From positions 124,001-188,000 of the forward strand of contig JAMZAV010000773.1 in assembly GCA_024449915.1 (NCBI GenBank): 64,000 nucleotides of DNA, given 5' to 3'. The notes under the pieces are model-generated. The model was not told the DNA's origin and ran no database searches. It saw only the letters and a list, made by a program, of their open reading frames with translations. A program made the translations under genes and the position numbers. This document shows, one piece after another, positions 38,142-50,799 of this stretch. This stretch comes from Sweltsa coloradensis. Lineage: Eukaryota; Arthropoda; Insecta; Plecoptera; Chloroperlidae. Each line of letters starts with the position of its first letter. Within the stretch, counting starts at the first letter, position 1.

Positions 38142-38358
38142 AGCAACGAGGCACACTATCATTCTGTTGATTCTTGCGCTGTCCGCGGTTGGAATCGTTT
38201 CCAACTTGATTGATCGGTGTTTCCTACTTAAATATGCTTGTCTCTAGTTGGTCATTGTTCTCTCGTCAACGGTGTCGGCACCTACAGGGTAAACTGAGTC
38301 TGCTTTAAATTGAATGTCCCCCACTGAAAATCAGTTATGTGACTCTAAGCACGATTTG
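38142..38358 (+). repeat. SINE-2 copy, 5'-truncated and diverged
   Basis: It begins at ATCCTAGCAACGAGGCACAC and keeps the GTCCGCGGTTGGAATCG, TTGGTCATTG and CCCACTGAAAATCAGTTATG blocks. The final GTGGGTAGA is partly lost. Confidence 0.65.
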
Positions 38359-40988
38359 AATACACTGTTTATGTTTGAAAGGAATTAGGCCCACACTTTG
38401 AGCTGAGAGCAGCAGGACAAAATAAAAGTGAATATAGTCAATTATGTTTTATTCTTCTATATTTAGCCATCACTATCACCCCACGCTCCCCTGCGACTAT
38501 GACGTATTAGCGCTGGTCTGTCTATGTGGGAGCGTCACTAACCTTGGTCACCACACCCCCTCCAGTTAAGCATTGCGTCATTCACGCCTACTAGGTAAGT
38601 CCAGTTGACTGCTGACGTTGCCCTACTACTAGCTTATTCATTTTTATCACTAATGATAGTGATTACCGAGTCTTTCAACTGCACGACATGTAATTGTGGA
38701 TTGACATTTTAAATTAAATTGAAGCCTTTTGTAGTAGCGTAGGTTTGTAACAACCAGCATTTTTAAATAAGAGCTCTTACATTTTTGTAATTAGTATTAA
38801 GTAATCTGTAATATAATAATTAAAATAAAAACAATTGGTTTCTATTTGTGATCCGAGTTTGTACTTATCCAAATACCAAGTATACATTTGATAGGTCGTC
38901 TCGTGTCATGCATACTTTTTTCTAAAAAAAATATTATATATTATCAAACATAGGTGATTAAAATTTTACGCAGTTTCATTTTTATGAAGATTGGCAAACA
39001 CTTCAAAACTAATACTGTGTTTTTTTTTTTTGGGGGGGGGGGGGATGATAAAATATTTTTTAAAATTAATTTTGACGCTTATGCATACATAGTTGAGTCT
39101 GTCCAGTTTCTAATTCTGAATTATTTAACCAGGCAGAGGCAAAGTGAAGACTTGACATCCAACCTGTAGTAGAGAGAACCGCTGTAGAGAATGCGAAAGT
39201 TCAGTGTCAAGAAGAGGTCATGTAAAAGAATTTATAAAAAAGAAAACGTTTGAAATTGAAAGTGGCTCTACGTTTAGTTTAGACCTCAAGCATGTGTTAT
39301 GGATATTATCCTAATCGTGAAGATCGTCCCATGTTCACAGTCTGATCAACACTAACTCTCTATGTTAATCGAGGAGTGTGAAAGCCAGCTTTATGACACC
39401 CATTGAAGGCACACATCAATTCAAGATGTGACTTCTTCTACAATGACCCACTGTCCGTCTCGTCACTACACAAACAAACAGTTCACTATTTTCAGCTCTT
39501 GGCAATGAGAGTTAGTTCACGCACAGGTCAAATACACAACATAAAATACACCTTGTGCAATGCCCTAAGTCGAATTGAGTATATTACACTGATGAGAGGT
39601 TTATGTATGCACAAATAATTTCAAATAAAAAAGTCATAGTCAAATATTTGTTTTCTAATGAGTATGGAAATCGTTTGAGTCGATTGTATGCAGTGGGAAT
39701 CTAAATTACATCATTAAATATTTTCTTTATAAACTCAGGTTTAGGGAAATATGGTGAACCAAAACCACTTCTTGTGAACGTATCATTCGAAATAGTAAAA
39801 TCATCAAAATAGCCGATATGTCGGAGTAACCACCCCTATCATGATGGATTATTGGTAACAAAGCAACACCAGCAATGATTTTCGACGTTATCTATCGAAT
39901 ATTAATTATTTTATGTACGTTTATTTCATTTTTTGCTAAATAATTGTTTAGAGTCAGATAGTCATTAATGTATTTACTTTTGTCGTTGAATGTGCACTAC
40001 AGACATTTTTTTAATACAGTTATATTTTAGCGAAGAACTTCTGCTCAGATCCAGATATAGATTTATTATTGGAACTACTAATACGTGAATGCTCCATTCT
40101 GTTTTCGATCGTTTATAACGGGTATTTCACCATGTTAGATGATTTAAATCCTTGCAAAATAATTATTGTTAGTTAACTGACTAGGTGCGTTTACGTTCTA
40201 CAAGTTGTTCTGTTTTCAGTTTGGTCTTAAAATAAGATGACGTGATTATACGATTACATTGCGATTTCATTTTCCTTCACAAACTATAAAAAAACAATTA
40301 CCTTCAAAACACTTTAAATTAATTATTCTAACGACGGATTCCACGTTAATAAAACTCAAATTAGTACTGAGCAAGCAATTACTTAACATTAATTTTATCT
40401 GCGAATATTTACAGCGATGATTTGCTATTTCACTGACAGAAGTATACTAAACAGTAAAAACATCAACCGGTGCTACTTATGAAGGACGATGTGCGAAATA
40501 CTTCATTATTTTATTTTTTGTATAGATAGACTATTTCGCCTACAAAACGCAGACTTCAGTACTCACAGATTATTAGCCAAAGCTACATTATTATGCTATG
40601 TTATTATTAAATACATTGTCAAATCATATTATCTAAATTCAAAATATAAATAATAATTTTGTTTTATTATTCACCTTCCCCTCTTTGGTTTATATCCCTG
40701 ACGAGCTATATTTCACGGCTTCTTTCCATTAGTGTGGTTTATTTTCATTGATAAGTTATTGGCGCGGGTAATCATAAGAACAAATACATTTTCTCGGGCA
40801 TTAAAACAACTAGATTTTTCTTTAATTTAAAAACTTAAATAACTTAAAGCAACAATTCTAGGTGACAGGTTGGAAAAGATTCCACATATCGGTGAGGCTA
40901 GCCTTTTTGTCGCCTTGACCATGGCGATCGCTAAACGCAGCAGCAAAACACATGTTAATCGGAGGTCATGATTGGTTAACATCGTGAG

Positions 40989-40990
40989 AC

Positions 40991-41042
<52 letters not shown>
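40989..41042. repeat. (ACAG)n microsatellite
   Basis: About 13 uninterrupted tetranucleotide units. It is preceded by CATCGTGAGACAC, resembling the tail of the tRNA-Ala-primed repeats. Confidence 0.9.
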
Positions 41043-41043
<1 letters not shown>

Positions 41044-41407
41044 AAAGTGAAGCATACGGGAACGTCGTTTTAATTTAATCGTATCTCTATATTCGATTAA
41101 GGAAATATACATGTATCAATTAGTAAATTTTAGGTACTAATTTATAAAATACTCACAGGAAAGTGAAAGTTAAGCGTAATCGATGCCTCATATGGCGTGG
41201 TGAAATAAAATCCCTTTATTACTCGATAAACAATATCTTCTCGAATTGGCATTATCATACAGTTAAATCCCCTTTTAGTAACAAGATTGTCCTTCACTGT
41301 GCCCTTTCTTGAATTTGCATAATAATTATTTTGTTGCCTGTTTATCTAATTAGTAAGGAAATTGATATTGTATATCCAATCCAGACATTGATAAATCCAA
41401 CCAAGAT

Positions 41408-41495
41408 GGGATTTTAATTTCTGAATTGTTTAAATTATCATCCTTTCTCGATTTGCTTAGTCGGGAAAAACTCCCGTAGGTGGAATTGTACTAAA
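41408..41495 (+). repeat. SINE-3 body without tRNA head
   Basis: GATTTTAATTTCTGAATTGT is followed by TCTCGATTTGCTTAGTCGGG and AAAAACTCCCGTAGGTGGAA. This gives the normal head-to-tail order of the family. Confidence 0.55.
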
Positions 41496-41624
41496 TGTTA
41501 TCATGGTGCCTGTTATGTCTAGTCCTGCGTCCCCTCTGAGTTACCTAGTTTTACCAGATAATATAATTGGGATGCACTGTTCAATGTGTTTCGCTAATAA
41601 TAAGCGTTAAGCGTAGCTAGTCAG

Positions 41625-41697
41625 TAATCGAACCCCAAACCTCGTGTCTCAAGCCCCCCACGTGCAGGCATTGAGGCACGCACATCTGGTTCCGGTT
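41625..41697 (-). repeat. tRNA-like relic
   Basis: On the minus strand, GTGCCTCAATGCC (box A-like) and GGGGTTCGATTAC (box B) are spaced as in a tRNA with a longer variable region. It is probably a SINE head. Confidence 0.35.
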
Positions 41698-41880
41698 TTA
41701 CGTCACAGCTATTGCACAAGGTTATAAACATTGACGTCGTCTATTTTAAATATCGTTCGACACTCCGGTTGATTCGATTCCCCGAAGTATTAAAACTTCC
41801 GTGGCCGTTTAGACGTAGTTTCTACCCGAATCGATTGATTTGAAATAGGTGAATGAATCAGCTGATAGCCCGGGTCCTAA

Positions 41881-41902
41881 TGACGTCAGAGCTGTGACGT
41901 CA
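41881..41902. promoter_or_regulatory. Pair of perfect CRE sites
   Basis: TGACGTCA occurs at 41881-41888 and again at 41895-41902, six bases apart, in a locally GC-rich intronic segment. Further partial CRE halves (ACGTCAC, TGACGTCG) lie in the preceding 200 bp. Confidence 0.45.
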
Positions 41903-42128
41903 CGTATAGTGACCGAGATTAGCCACTGAGCGCGCCACTAAAAATAACACGCAGCGCTCTGGGCGGCCACTGGGGAACAAGTTGACTGAATCACATGTAG
42001 AATTTGACATTGCTGTAATGGCTATAACAACGCGAATTGTGTTATTAAATGTGGTTTTCAGAAGGTTCATGCAGTATATGAAAACAAACAATCGCTTCTT
42101 ATCTTATTATCGTTTTTCTGAAAAAGTA

Positions 42129-43005
42129 TAGGCCTAAAACACCATTACAAAAATAGTTTTAGTTGCTAAATATCATGATTAAAAGTGGATGATTTTGTTT
42201 GCAATTCCAAACGATTCACAACTTGACTAGCCCCTATCCAGAGCTTTTAGAGACAAAACCCTGCCTGACACGTGAAATAAGACAGAGAATCGTGATTTCA
42301 GTGTAATAACAAGGCAACGAAGATATCACTAGAATAGGAAATAATAACCCAAACACTCACAATATATCACGAAGTTCACTCGCAACACGCCGCAAGGTCT
42401 AAGCCGATGTTTCGTGAATAATTGATTTGAAGTGCATTAGGCCTAGTTACCTACATTAAAAAATGTCCCAGGGGCATAAAGTTAAACGTACATGCTACAA
42501 TTATGCTAGGCTCTGAGGCTTAGTTTCTTGAGAACAGTTTGAGCAGCTTTCTGTCAGGTTTCGTGTTGATTCTTCTGTAGGCCTAGGCCTATGGTTAAAT
42601 AGCTGCACCCCTAGGCCCTGGCCACTTTACTTTGTATAAGAACCGAATCCAGTGACATGGGCAACAATGCATTATTTAGTAGACACTCCTGACATCTTTG
42701 CTACTGACTGTCCTGACAGGTATAGGCAAAGAGATAAAACCTAGGTCAAACAAAAAAGTTTCCTAGGCCAGAGGCCTACGCCTAGGTAGGACCTAGGCCT
42801 ACTGCCTTCCTGGCGATATCAAATCTAAATCTACCCCAATTTCAGTGAATGTGGACTAGGCCTAGGTTAATTAGGGTCTATTTATGATGAGTCCAATTTC
42901 AAATTTTAGCATGTGCAAAATACCAAAATGAAAACAATACGACTTCGTCTGCTAGGTTCTGTCTGCCACATGATCTGTCAACTGTCATGATGGAAATTAG
43001 GCCTA
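42129..43005. repeat. Cluster of TAGGCCTA palindromes
   Basis: There are seven perfect copies in 877 bp (42129, 42438, 42578, 42584, 42794, 42857, 42998). Only five others occur in the remaining window (7447, 15037, 50652, 60418, 61061). Many CCTAGG and AGGCCT variants lie between. No tandem period is evident. Confidence 0.6.
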
Positions 43006-46000
43006 CTCAGTCACAACTTCAGACCTTCCACAGATATGTCTAGCTGGACCAAGGACTATTGGCTATTACTTATCGGCCAATGTTCAGGTTTGTGTCTAAT
43101 AAATACACTGTTTGCATTAGTAAATAAATGTAGGGTTACAATACAGAAAAACTTTTATCTATCCATTCACTGCTTTTGGACCAGTCTGCCGCGCCATTCC
43201 CTCTCATGGGTGTCTGCCAGGAAAACTGTAAAATATAACATATTTTTCTGTGTTGGCGATTCAATTTGAACAGCCAACAATGCAACAGGACTTCCTGAAT
43301 ATCCTACAAACATTCTCAACATCCATTATAGTCCTGCAATACAGTAAAAACTAAAATAATTCACTCTGACATGTGAGCTAATAGCATAGGAAAGTGCGCA
43401 AGGAAGACGATCATTCAGTCAAGTTGTTCCGGATTCGTCCACGGATGGCGCTAGTTGTATGAACGCTCGGTGCCTATAGTGCACGCGCACCACCCCTGAC
43501 GCCCCCACGCACACGCACAGTAACGCCACGGGCACGAATGAGGATTAAATAGTTTTTAGGAAGTCACTTCCCGTGTTATTATTTTTCCCGATGAGTTCTA
43601 GACTTGGAATTCCCCTTGAATTGTTGGTCAAATTTGGGATGGACAGTTTCTACGGGCAAACCCGTTCTCCAATTCACTTACAGTATACAGCCACTGTTAT
43701 AGTTCCATCACATCGAAAATAATAATGTGTATTACAAGCTCGGGTATGAAAGTACAAAAAAGAGGAAGTGATGGTACTAATTCAACAGATTGTAGAAAAA
43801 GACAACAATTAAAATAACCACATTTCCTTGGACCTTATATGGTGGAGGTACCGGGAATGAATAGGGATACAAAAATAAGAAATGTTCATCGCTTGTTCAC
43901 GCATTCATTAATTGTGTCCCCCCCCCATCAAGGGTCACCAAACATTATGACAATGACACACGCACATATGGGCGGACATACAAATTATGCTTATATAGAA
44001 GGTTTCGAATCTACATTGGATAATTTGTAATTATCCACCGTCTTAATTTAGCCCCACTTAAAGCCAACCAACCAATGCACTGTAGTTTTGTTTGTCATGG
44101 CGTGTTATATAACATTCAGATGAATTAATGCATGTTCTTCATTAATAGAAAAGATGTTTATTTAAAAGTCTATACTTTCAACCGTATTTTCAAAGGGAAT
44201 TAAAACCTTCCCCATTGTTAAACAATTATAAGTTTGAATCTCTTGTATAATTTGTTTGCTTGAACAACGTGTTAGATCAATACCCTAGGTCATAATTAAT
44301 TTTAGCACTTGACAGTAATATTATACCTCAACTTGCAAACTTAACAAAATATAATCTTGATGTGTTGAAACATGTTTATTCATATCACGCCATGTACGTG
44401 TTCACCAAGAACCGAACAAAGACCAACATTTACATTTAAACGAGTTAATTTGAAACATCAAGTTTCAATCTAAATGGGCATGTTTCCAAAATAACAATAA
44501 TCACCGAACTTGAAATGGCTTGCGTGCGCGCTTATGACCCGACACTTAGCATTAGTCTTTCATCAGACGCGCATATTATGACGTGTGTATGTAGGACATG
44601 TCATTACGATCATCACATCACATTGCGTTGCGTGATATACGTGTTATTAGTCACAACAACATTGTCTAGTCGGCTAAACGTTCGCGAAACAATGTCTTGT
44701 AAAGTTGCTAATTCGGCAGATAACACACAGAGTATAGTTTGCCTAATGTTAGGTGCCGACTCGAAAGACAGCTGTTGAGAAAGTGTGTTTGTTTCTCTAG
44801 CGTGATTAAATACGCACAGATAAGAAGGAGGTGTTAGGCAAATTTAATCTCATCTATAAACAAGTAAATTAATAAACAAACAATGACTATGTGAAAATTA
44901 TAAGGACGTTATTTTGTAAGACTTATGCCATCTCACTAGTCACGTACAGTTTTGTAGGTATTCTCAATTCAATTGTTTTGTAAATGTTATCAATTCACGT
45001 GAGTAACTGTCATTATGGCATCGCGATTGGTTGTGTTTTGATTTGTTGTTTGTTTGCAAAATCTTATTTTAGGAGTAGTTATGTGAGTTTAATAATGAGG
45101 ATATCATGACGCATTAATAGAAGTTCTATGATTTTTGCCTTGCGCACGACGAAAAGTATAACATTTTACTGTATCGGTTCAAATTTGTTAGCACCTGAGT
45201 GTTCAGTAAACAGAACACAGTAAAATTTCATCGTAAACCATCCTAATATTTTGAGTTACGACATAATAATAGCCTTAAATTCGTTGACTTCGGTTGGATC
45301 ATATTAAGTAATATTTAAATTTATTTCTCATGCGAATCCAAACTAAGTCGGATTTCTAGCAATATTTTAAATAAGTACTTTCCTATAAAATTTAACACAG
45401 CATCTGTTACGGTGTCCTTGCATGCAGAATGTTAAATGTGATGGTATGTGCTATCGTGTACTATACACACATTTTGCAAACGGTTCAAGTATTATACATT
45501 TCTATACTAAAGATTTTGGAATTTAGGGCATAGCGCGTTGTAGATGGAAGATTAATTAAAACAGAAGGCCACAAGTAAATTATGCAATGGCTCATAAGTC
45601 TATGTAAAGCTTGAGTGATTTACAGACTATGTAAATCATTTAGCGCGATAGCTACAAACACGATATCTCAAACATTAAGATTTCCTCCATAAACCCAATT
45701 ACAGCACAACTTTGGAGTCAAATGGAATGCCAAATTGATTTGCATATTATTTATTTACTACATTTATTTACGCAAACTGCCTGTTGACATAGAAATAACA
45801 CCATGCAGTTTTCATACCAAGTAAATAATTACTGGTGTCATCAGCCTATAGATTTCAACAAAAATTTAATGACACTTTTATTGATCGAAGGGTATAAGAA
45901 TTAAGTGTCTTATGCAAATAAGTCTTGATTCCTCTATATACACATTGTTCCTTCCGTCACAGATAACTAATTAGCAAATGTAATAAGTTGCCTGTGCGTC

Positions 46001-46579
46001 TTCTGTCGACGTGTTAAACGTCAACTAGAGGTAAATATGGTCATGCTCATTGCAGTTGCGAAGAAGAAAATAGCTCCATCGTTTACGATGTCTTTACGAG
46101 TTAACTGTTGAGCGCTCTCTCTATCGGTAACCACAGCGAGAAGTTTGATGACTCCATGACGTCAAGAAATGTGTCAACCTACCGTTCAGTCAACACACAC
46201 GCTTTAAGATAACTGTCAAACTCTTTGCAATCTCATCTCCAGTGGCATAACATAACGAGGCAAAGGGAGGCACATGCAGTTTTGCAGCAAGATTTTGTAA
46301 ACTTACAATCTTCACAATCTTAAAAATTATACTACCTAGGAAAATACCACCATTTGCAATGTTAAAAATTACAAAATCTGAGTCTATATGTGCCCATAGG
46401 GTGGCTGCATGGGACTAGACCCATATACCCCTTTCACTAAAGTCGTGCTGACCATTGATCGTTTGTGTGAAAAATGTGTTACCTCCCCCCCCCCCCCCCC
46501 AAAGAAAACAAGTGCTAGTTACGCCACTGTTCATCCATCCTTAGCTCTATTCTGACGTTCACGTTTTGTCTATTTCCAG
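43006..46579. other. 3' part of the intron
   Basis: Includes a CpG-containing block at 43420-43540, a tRNA-Ala-primed repeat at 43840, a lone CRE at 46157 and a C-run near 46486. No exon compatible with phase 0 was found. Confidence 0.45.
43840..43975 (+). repeat. Repeat starting with complement of a tRNA-Ala 3' end, copy 2
   Basis: TGGTGGAGGTACCGGG at 43840-43855 is followed at a similar distance by GACACACGCACATATGGGCG, resembling the tail of the copies at 26128 and 55385. The middle is diverged. Confidence 0.4.
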
Positions 46580-46852
46580 ATCAACTCGATCGACAACCAC
46601 ATCCACGTGATCGAGGTGGGTAACCTGCCCGTGTCCAGCAGCCAGAAGCCTCCAGATTACGAGACAGTGGCCGACTCACCGCCTTGCTACGAGGAGGCCA
46701 TCAAACTGAACCCCTCGCTGCTCCTTCTGGAGCCGGCGACGTCCTCCAGCCAGCCGACACTGGCTACCTCCCTCCACGAGGTCGTGGTCGACAGGCGGAG
46801 AAGTCTTCCCACCCCCTCTACGCCCCCGCCGCCCTACGAGCCATCCAGGTGA
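46580..46852 (+). CDS. Two-pass membrane PPxY protein, 3' terminal coding exon (residues 76-165)
   Basis: This is the last coding exon, with acceptor TATTTCCAG|ATC at 46579/46580 and stop TGA at 46850-46852. It encodes a 90-residue hydrophilic cytosolic tail. Three PPxY motifs are visible: PPDY (99-102), PPCY (109-112, followed by EEAI) and PPPY (158-161, almost at the C-terminus). PPxY motifs are the classical ligands of WW domains in NEDD4-family ubiquitin ligases. With the two helices of the first exon, the inferred role is a membrane adaptor that recruits such a ligase or another WW protein to endosomal or plasma membrane. An RRR basic patch (147-149) precedes a Pro/Ser/Thr-rich linker. 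Local GC content is far above the surroundings, as expected for constrained coding sequence. The function is inferred from motifs only, and the specific partner is unknown. Confidence 0.75.
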   Translation: MNSIDNHIHVIEVGNLPVSSSQKPPDYETVADSPPCYEEAIKLNPSLLLLEPATSSSQPTLATSLHEVVVDRRRSLPTPSTPPPPYEPSR

Positions 46853-47375
46853 TGGCGAGTCTAGGTGAAACAATTGACTTATACGCCGCATTCGCTGGCT
46901 TATCGTTAGCTTCCATTTGGCGGAGCTGGCTCGCTCCCAAGCAGGCCACGCGTGCCGAGGGATGACGCTTTGATCGGCGCCGAGGGTCGTGGGTCGTGAC
47001 TGAGTGACGTCCATCAAACGACAAGTGTTCCTCGACAAACACGGGTCATATCGCCAAGAAGAGGAGAGTCGAAGATGCCATTTTGTTTGAACTCTTTAGA
47101 CTAGGACATGGTATTGTTCAAGCTGTTCTGTCCTGGAAGCCAATCAAGATAAATTATCAGGGTTTAGTCTTATGTTAATCGACAAACAGAATTTTATAGA
47201 GACGACGGTTACAAATACCAACGACTATCTTGTCAAGAGCTTCCTTGTTAACGTTTTTGTTTTTAACGTATACGTGTTTTCATTAAAATACAGCTTCGGC
47301 TATCGCCATTAAATTCGGTTGAGTTGTATAAACGATGCATTTGTTTTCGTAATAAAAAAATAAAATATTGTTTAA
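46853..47375 (+). other. 3' untranslated region of the PPxY gene
   Basis: The sequence after the TGA stays moderately GC-rich for about 200 bp, then becomes AT-rich. It reaches overlapping AATAAA/AATAAAA signals at 47351. The end point is estimated as 15-25 bases past the signal. Confidence 0.5.
47351..47356 (+). terminator. Polyadenylation signal AATAAA
   Basis: This is a canonical hexamer about 500 bp after the stop codon, followed by a second TAAAATA-type signal and a T-rich downstream region. It is the first good signal after the stop. Confidence 0.5.
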
Positions 47376-48284
47376 ATATATTGTTTATATTATACATTTC
47401 ATGAAACCAATCCCTCATTCATACTAAACTTCCCATGGTCTACGTTTGCGTGACAATGTTCTGCAGGAGGAGGAATGTAGACGAGGCAAGGTGCTAAGCA
47501 TGGAGCTAAATAAATTATGTAGCTCATAATCAACACTTAGATACACGTCTCAAAACGAGCACGAGGCTATGTTCAAACTTTGACAAAACATCACATGTCA
47601 GTTAGAGAATTTTTGTGTATGATTTTCATTTGTATACTTGGAAGATAATACGAGAACATGTAATGTAGAGTGAAGAGTACCAGACAGAAAGAAGCCTCGT
47701 CAGAAGGAACATAGCATTTAAACAAGGTAAACGGTAATCACAAAAATGTTTTAAATCTCAATGCTCTCAATTTGCAAACCTTTTGTCTGGATTTCTAATT
47801 TTCATCACTTTAAAAAATTCAATGAGAACAATTTCAACAATGCAACTGCATAAAATTAATAAATAAATCAATAAATAGTATTTGCATGGATTAAAAACTC
47901 TATTGTTTTCTCACTTTGTGTACATATTATATTACGCCTCTCACATAGCCATAAAATACTTTCAAGTCTTAGTTCATTAGCGTGTTGTGACCTTGGCAGG
48001 TTCTATCTACTACATTGGTTGCAGTATTTCCTTCATTATCCATGTTATCTGTCTTTATATCGGTAGATTGGTTTCAACAGAAGTCGAACTCGAAATCATT
48101 TTCGAGAGTTTGAAGGTAACCGAATGGCTAGCACCAGCAGATTCTACAGGAGATTTGCATAATTATATGCAAGTAAGTGTGAACACTAATAGCTTGTTTT
48201 CTTGACTTGCATGCTTGTTTTCTCTATTGTCCTTTGGCATATGCTTGTTGTATTTGTGTTTATGAATTATTCTACATGTGGGCT

Positions 48285-48366
48285 GCAGAGAGTGGTGTTT
48301 TTGCCCTATGAGGGCCTTTCAGCCCCTTGGGTGCTGGGAGAATTACAATATATTCAATTCAATTCA
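48285..48366 (+). repeat. LINE-like 3' end, (ATTCA)n tail
   Basis: CCTATGAGGGCCTTTCAGCC can form a hairpin (GGGCCTTTCAGCCC). GGTGCTGGGAGAATTACAAT and a short ATTCAATTCAATTC tail follow, as in CR1/L2-type 3' ends. Confidence 0.35.
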
Positions 48367-49583
48367 CCACTAAAGCGAATTTCAAAGAAGATGATTGTGT
48401 TGGGCATGAACCCAATTTCAAACTCTACATCATTTAATTTATTTCAAATTTAACTGAATATCAGTCTTCATTGACGAGGATAAACAAGAAAATGTTTGAA
48501 GATTACCATAATGAGGATTTAATTCTTATTTTGATATCAAAAGATTGCACAGTCATTGAAAGTAATATGTGTTTAGTGACAAAGCTTTTTAACGATGGAT
48601 GCGATGACGTCCAGAATGAACCAAGAAATGAATTCTACCCACTCAAAAGGGATAATATAATAAATTGTTTTTCACAAAGTTATATTTATACAGTTCTTGA
48701 TGTTACTAACTGCAAGCAAGTAATACGTTGCAAATAGTTTGGGAGAGGGGTCCAAGTGATATCGTTTAGTGTTATATCATTAATTTATAAATTGGAAAGA
48801 GAATTTCTGTTCATTTAAAAAATAAATGTTAACACAAATATTTATCATACATAGAGCAAAAGGAGATACCTCTTAATATGTACTTACCATCAATAACGTC
48901 TCATGAATAGTGTACCCACGCATACTAAAACTTGTGAAAAGATGATAACCTATAGTCCTACACGCTCAAAATCATTGAGATCTAAAGAAAAGGGACAAGA
49001 TTATGTACTCTTTACCAATCTGTTATCTGTGCTTTAACATTGTTGACTTGGAATACAACACTTTCCCTCGTAACTGCATCCTTGCAATGATTGGAAAAAT
49101 TGAATTTGAACAAGCTGTTTGATTCAATTTTGCCATGTTTTGCAAGGATGCATCGAAATGAAAAACCTCACTTGTAGAACCTCGTACGCTAACAATGAGC
49201 TACATACATGCATGAAAAGCCAATGGCCCCATCGGACCATCATACCTGTTATTAGACATCTGCATATATTAAGAAGGTCTCACTACAAAGTTCACCGGAT
49301 TTGGCCTTGGTTGCCTCGAAAAGGTATCGAGTTTATAGCACGCTTATGAAATACTGTAATGCATTGGACCGAATAAGAATTCATTTCCTTATTAAGAAAT
49401 TGTTGAAGGTTGACAGAAGTGAACTACTATGCGTCCGGGCCTAAGGGTTAAACAATGTGTATGGATATTTTTAATACTGTCGCATACGTTTGGAGTAACC
49501 AGATTGGGTGCGAGATATATTGGATTCCTTTAGATTAAGGGGGGGCAGGAATGGCCTATGGCATGCATGTTAAATTGCCTAAA

Positions 49584-50016
49584 TTCCGGTACCATTTACT
49601 CCCTGGCATTTAGTCTTAGAGATTAATTTTCCCCCCCCTTCTAGATTAGCTTGTTACCTAGAAACTGTGTGGGGATTTTTAAATTTTGTTAATCTGTGGG
49701 TACTAGATTTAAAAAAAAAAAAATCCCAGAAAATTGACATTTTTCAAAACAATTTATGGGTTAAAATTAGATGATGATATTTTTTCAAAATTCCCCACAC
49801 ACAGTTTCTTTAAAACACAATAAAGAGTTAGTCCTGAAAATTTCAAGGCTCTAGCTTCAAAACTGCCTAACTTATAGGTACCTACCGTAGTTTAAGAAAG
49901 TATAGTTTTGAGTAAACGGGTGTTCAAGTTAATATATAAGGTGTATTTCATGTGCAGTAATTACATTTCCGGTACCATTTTTTCGGAGGGCATTTAACTA
50001 AGAGATTTGATTTTTT
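49584..50016. repeat. Pair of related 50 bp blocks 383 bp apart
   Basis: TTCCGGTACCATTTACTCCC (49584) and TTCCGGTACCATTTTTTCGG (49967) are each followed by GGCATTTA, a short gap and AGAGATT. The intervening DNA is AT-rich. They may be two units of a long tandem repeat. Confidence 0.55.
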
Positions 50017-50799
50017 TTTAATTCAGCACATTGGAGTTTTTGCTAACAATTGTAATTTTTTATTTGTTTTTATTTGTTTTATTATATACATTAATTTTTG
50101 AGTCGTTAATATACGATGGTTGTCATAGCAACATAAATTAATTAAATTTTTGCAAAAAAAAAGCTATTTATTATTTGTTAAATTTACAATATACATATTC
50201 AACCCAAAAAATCAACTTTGACAATAAGTTTCATTCCTGCTACCTTTAAATTGGATGGTGATATTATAACACTATGCTTGTTGAATAAAATAGTAAGTAT
50301 TAAAGGCATTCTCGATTAAATGGTTAGGCCCCATATATCATCTTAAAAAAATTTAATCCGACCAGTCGTTTTACATAAGCTATCGGGAGATTGTTAGAAT
50401 TGTTTAGATGTCTCGTTAAACTCACGTTATACAGTGTTACAGTTACAGCACAGTTACAAATTAAATTTACCAATCCAAAATTGTGTGCATATAGGATGGA
50501 CAAGGGGCATGATTTGTTTATATTTTTAACAGATTTAGGTGCCCTGGGGATTATATGATACATCTTACTCTTATAATATGTGTATGCTTTTTTTTACGCC
50601 TTTTACAGCAGGCATTATACCACTGAATAGCGAGTTCGTCAACCATTTCTGTAGGCCTACCATATAGCAGTTCGATTTTATAAAGAGACAAACATTATAT
50701 TATATTAATGGCTGTCTGTCATTCCGATTCCAATTTTTCTCCTTATAGTTACATATTATATACGTATTATAGTTACAGAGATGTAAAGTTATTTTCTAT

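Larger units (their letters stand above)
37700..41407. other. Intronic DNA
   Basis: Holds a SINE-2 fragment, a T10G11-type homopolymer near 39020 and the (ACAG)n tract. A moderately GC-rich block at 38465-38640 has no recognisable content. Confidence 0.45.
28277..46579 (+). other. 18.3 kb phase-0 intron of the PPxY membrane-protein gene
   Basis: The GT (28277) and AG (46578-46579) ends are consensus, and the two flanking reading frames join without a split codon. The intron is filled with SINEs, foldback elements, microsatellites and AT-rich DNA. It also holds a tight cluster of CRE palindromes at 36916-37052 and a pair at 41881-41902. These make it the likely seat of the gene's regulatory elements. 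No other exon on the plus strand fits phase 0. Confidence 0.65.
47376..50799. other. Non-coding DNA after the PPxY gene
   Basis: A LINE-like tail (48285) and the paired blocks at 49584/49967 are the only structure. The frames at 47987-48737 match nothing I recognise. Confidence 0.45.

Noticed and set aside
43036..43087. Possible small coding exon MSSWTKDYWLLLIGQCS with donor CAG|GTTTGT
   Set aside because: It would end in phase 1, which does not fit the phase-0 acceptor at 46580, and no other partner exon was found.
46676..47042. Frames on the minus strand and in another plus frame over the last exon
   Set aside because: They are shadows of the GC-rich PPxY exon. Only the frame entered from the splice acceptor gives PPxY motifs and a coherent tail.
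48471..48737. 88-codon frame downstream of the PPxY gene
   Set aside because: No recognisable motif and no splice or promoter context. It is probably chance, or a very decayed repeat.
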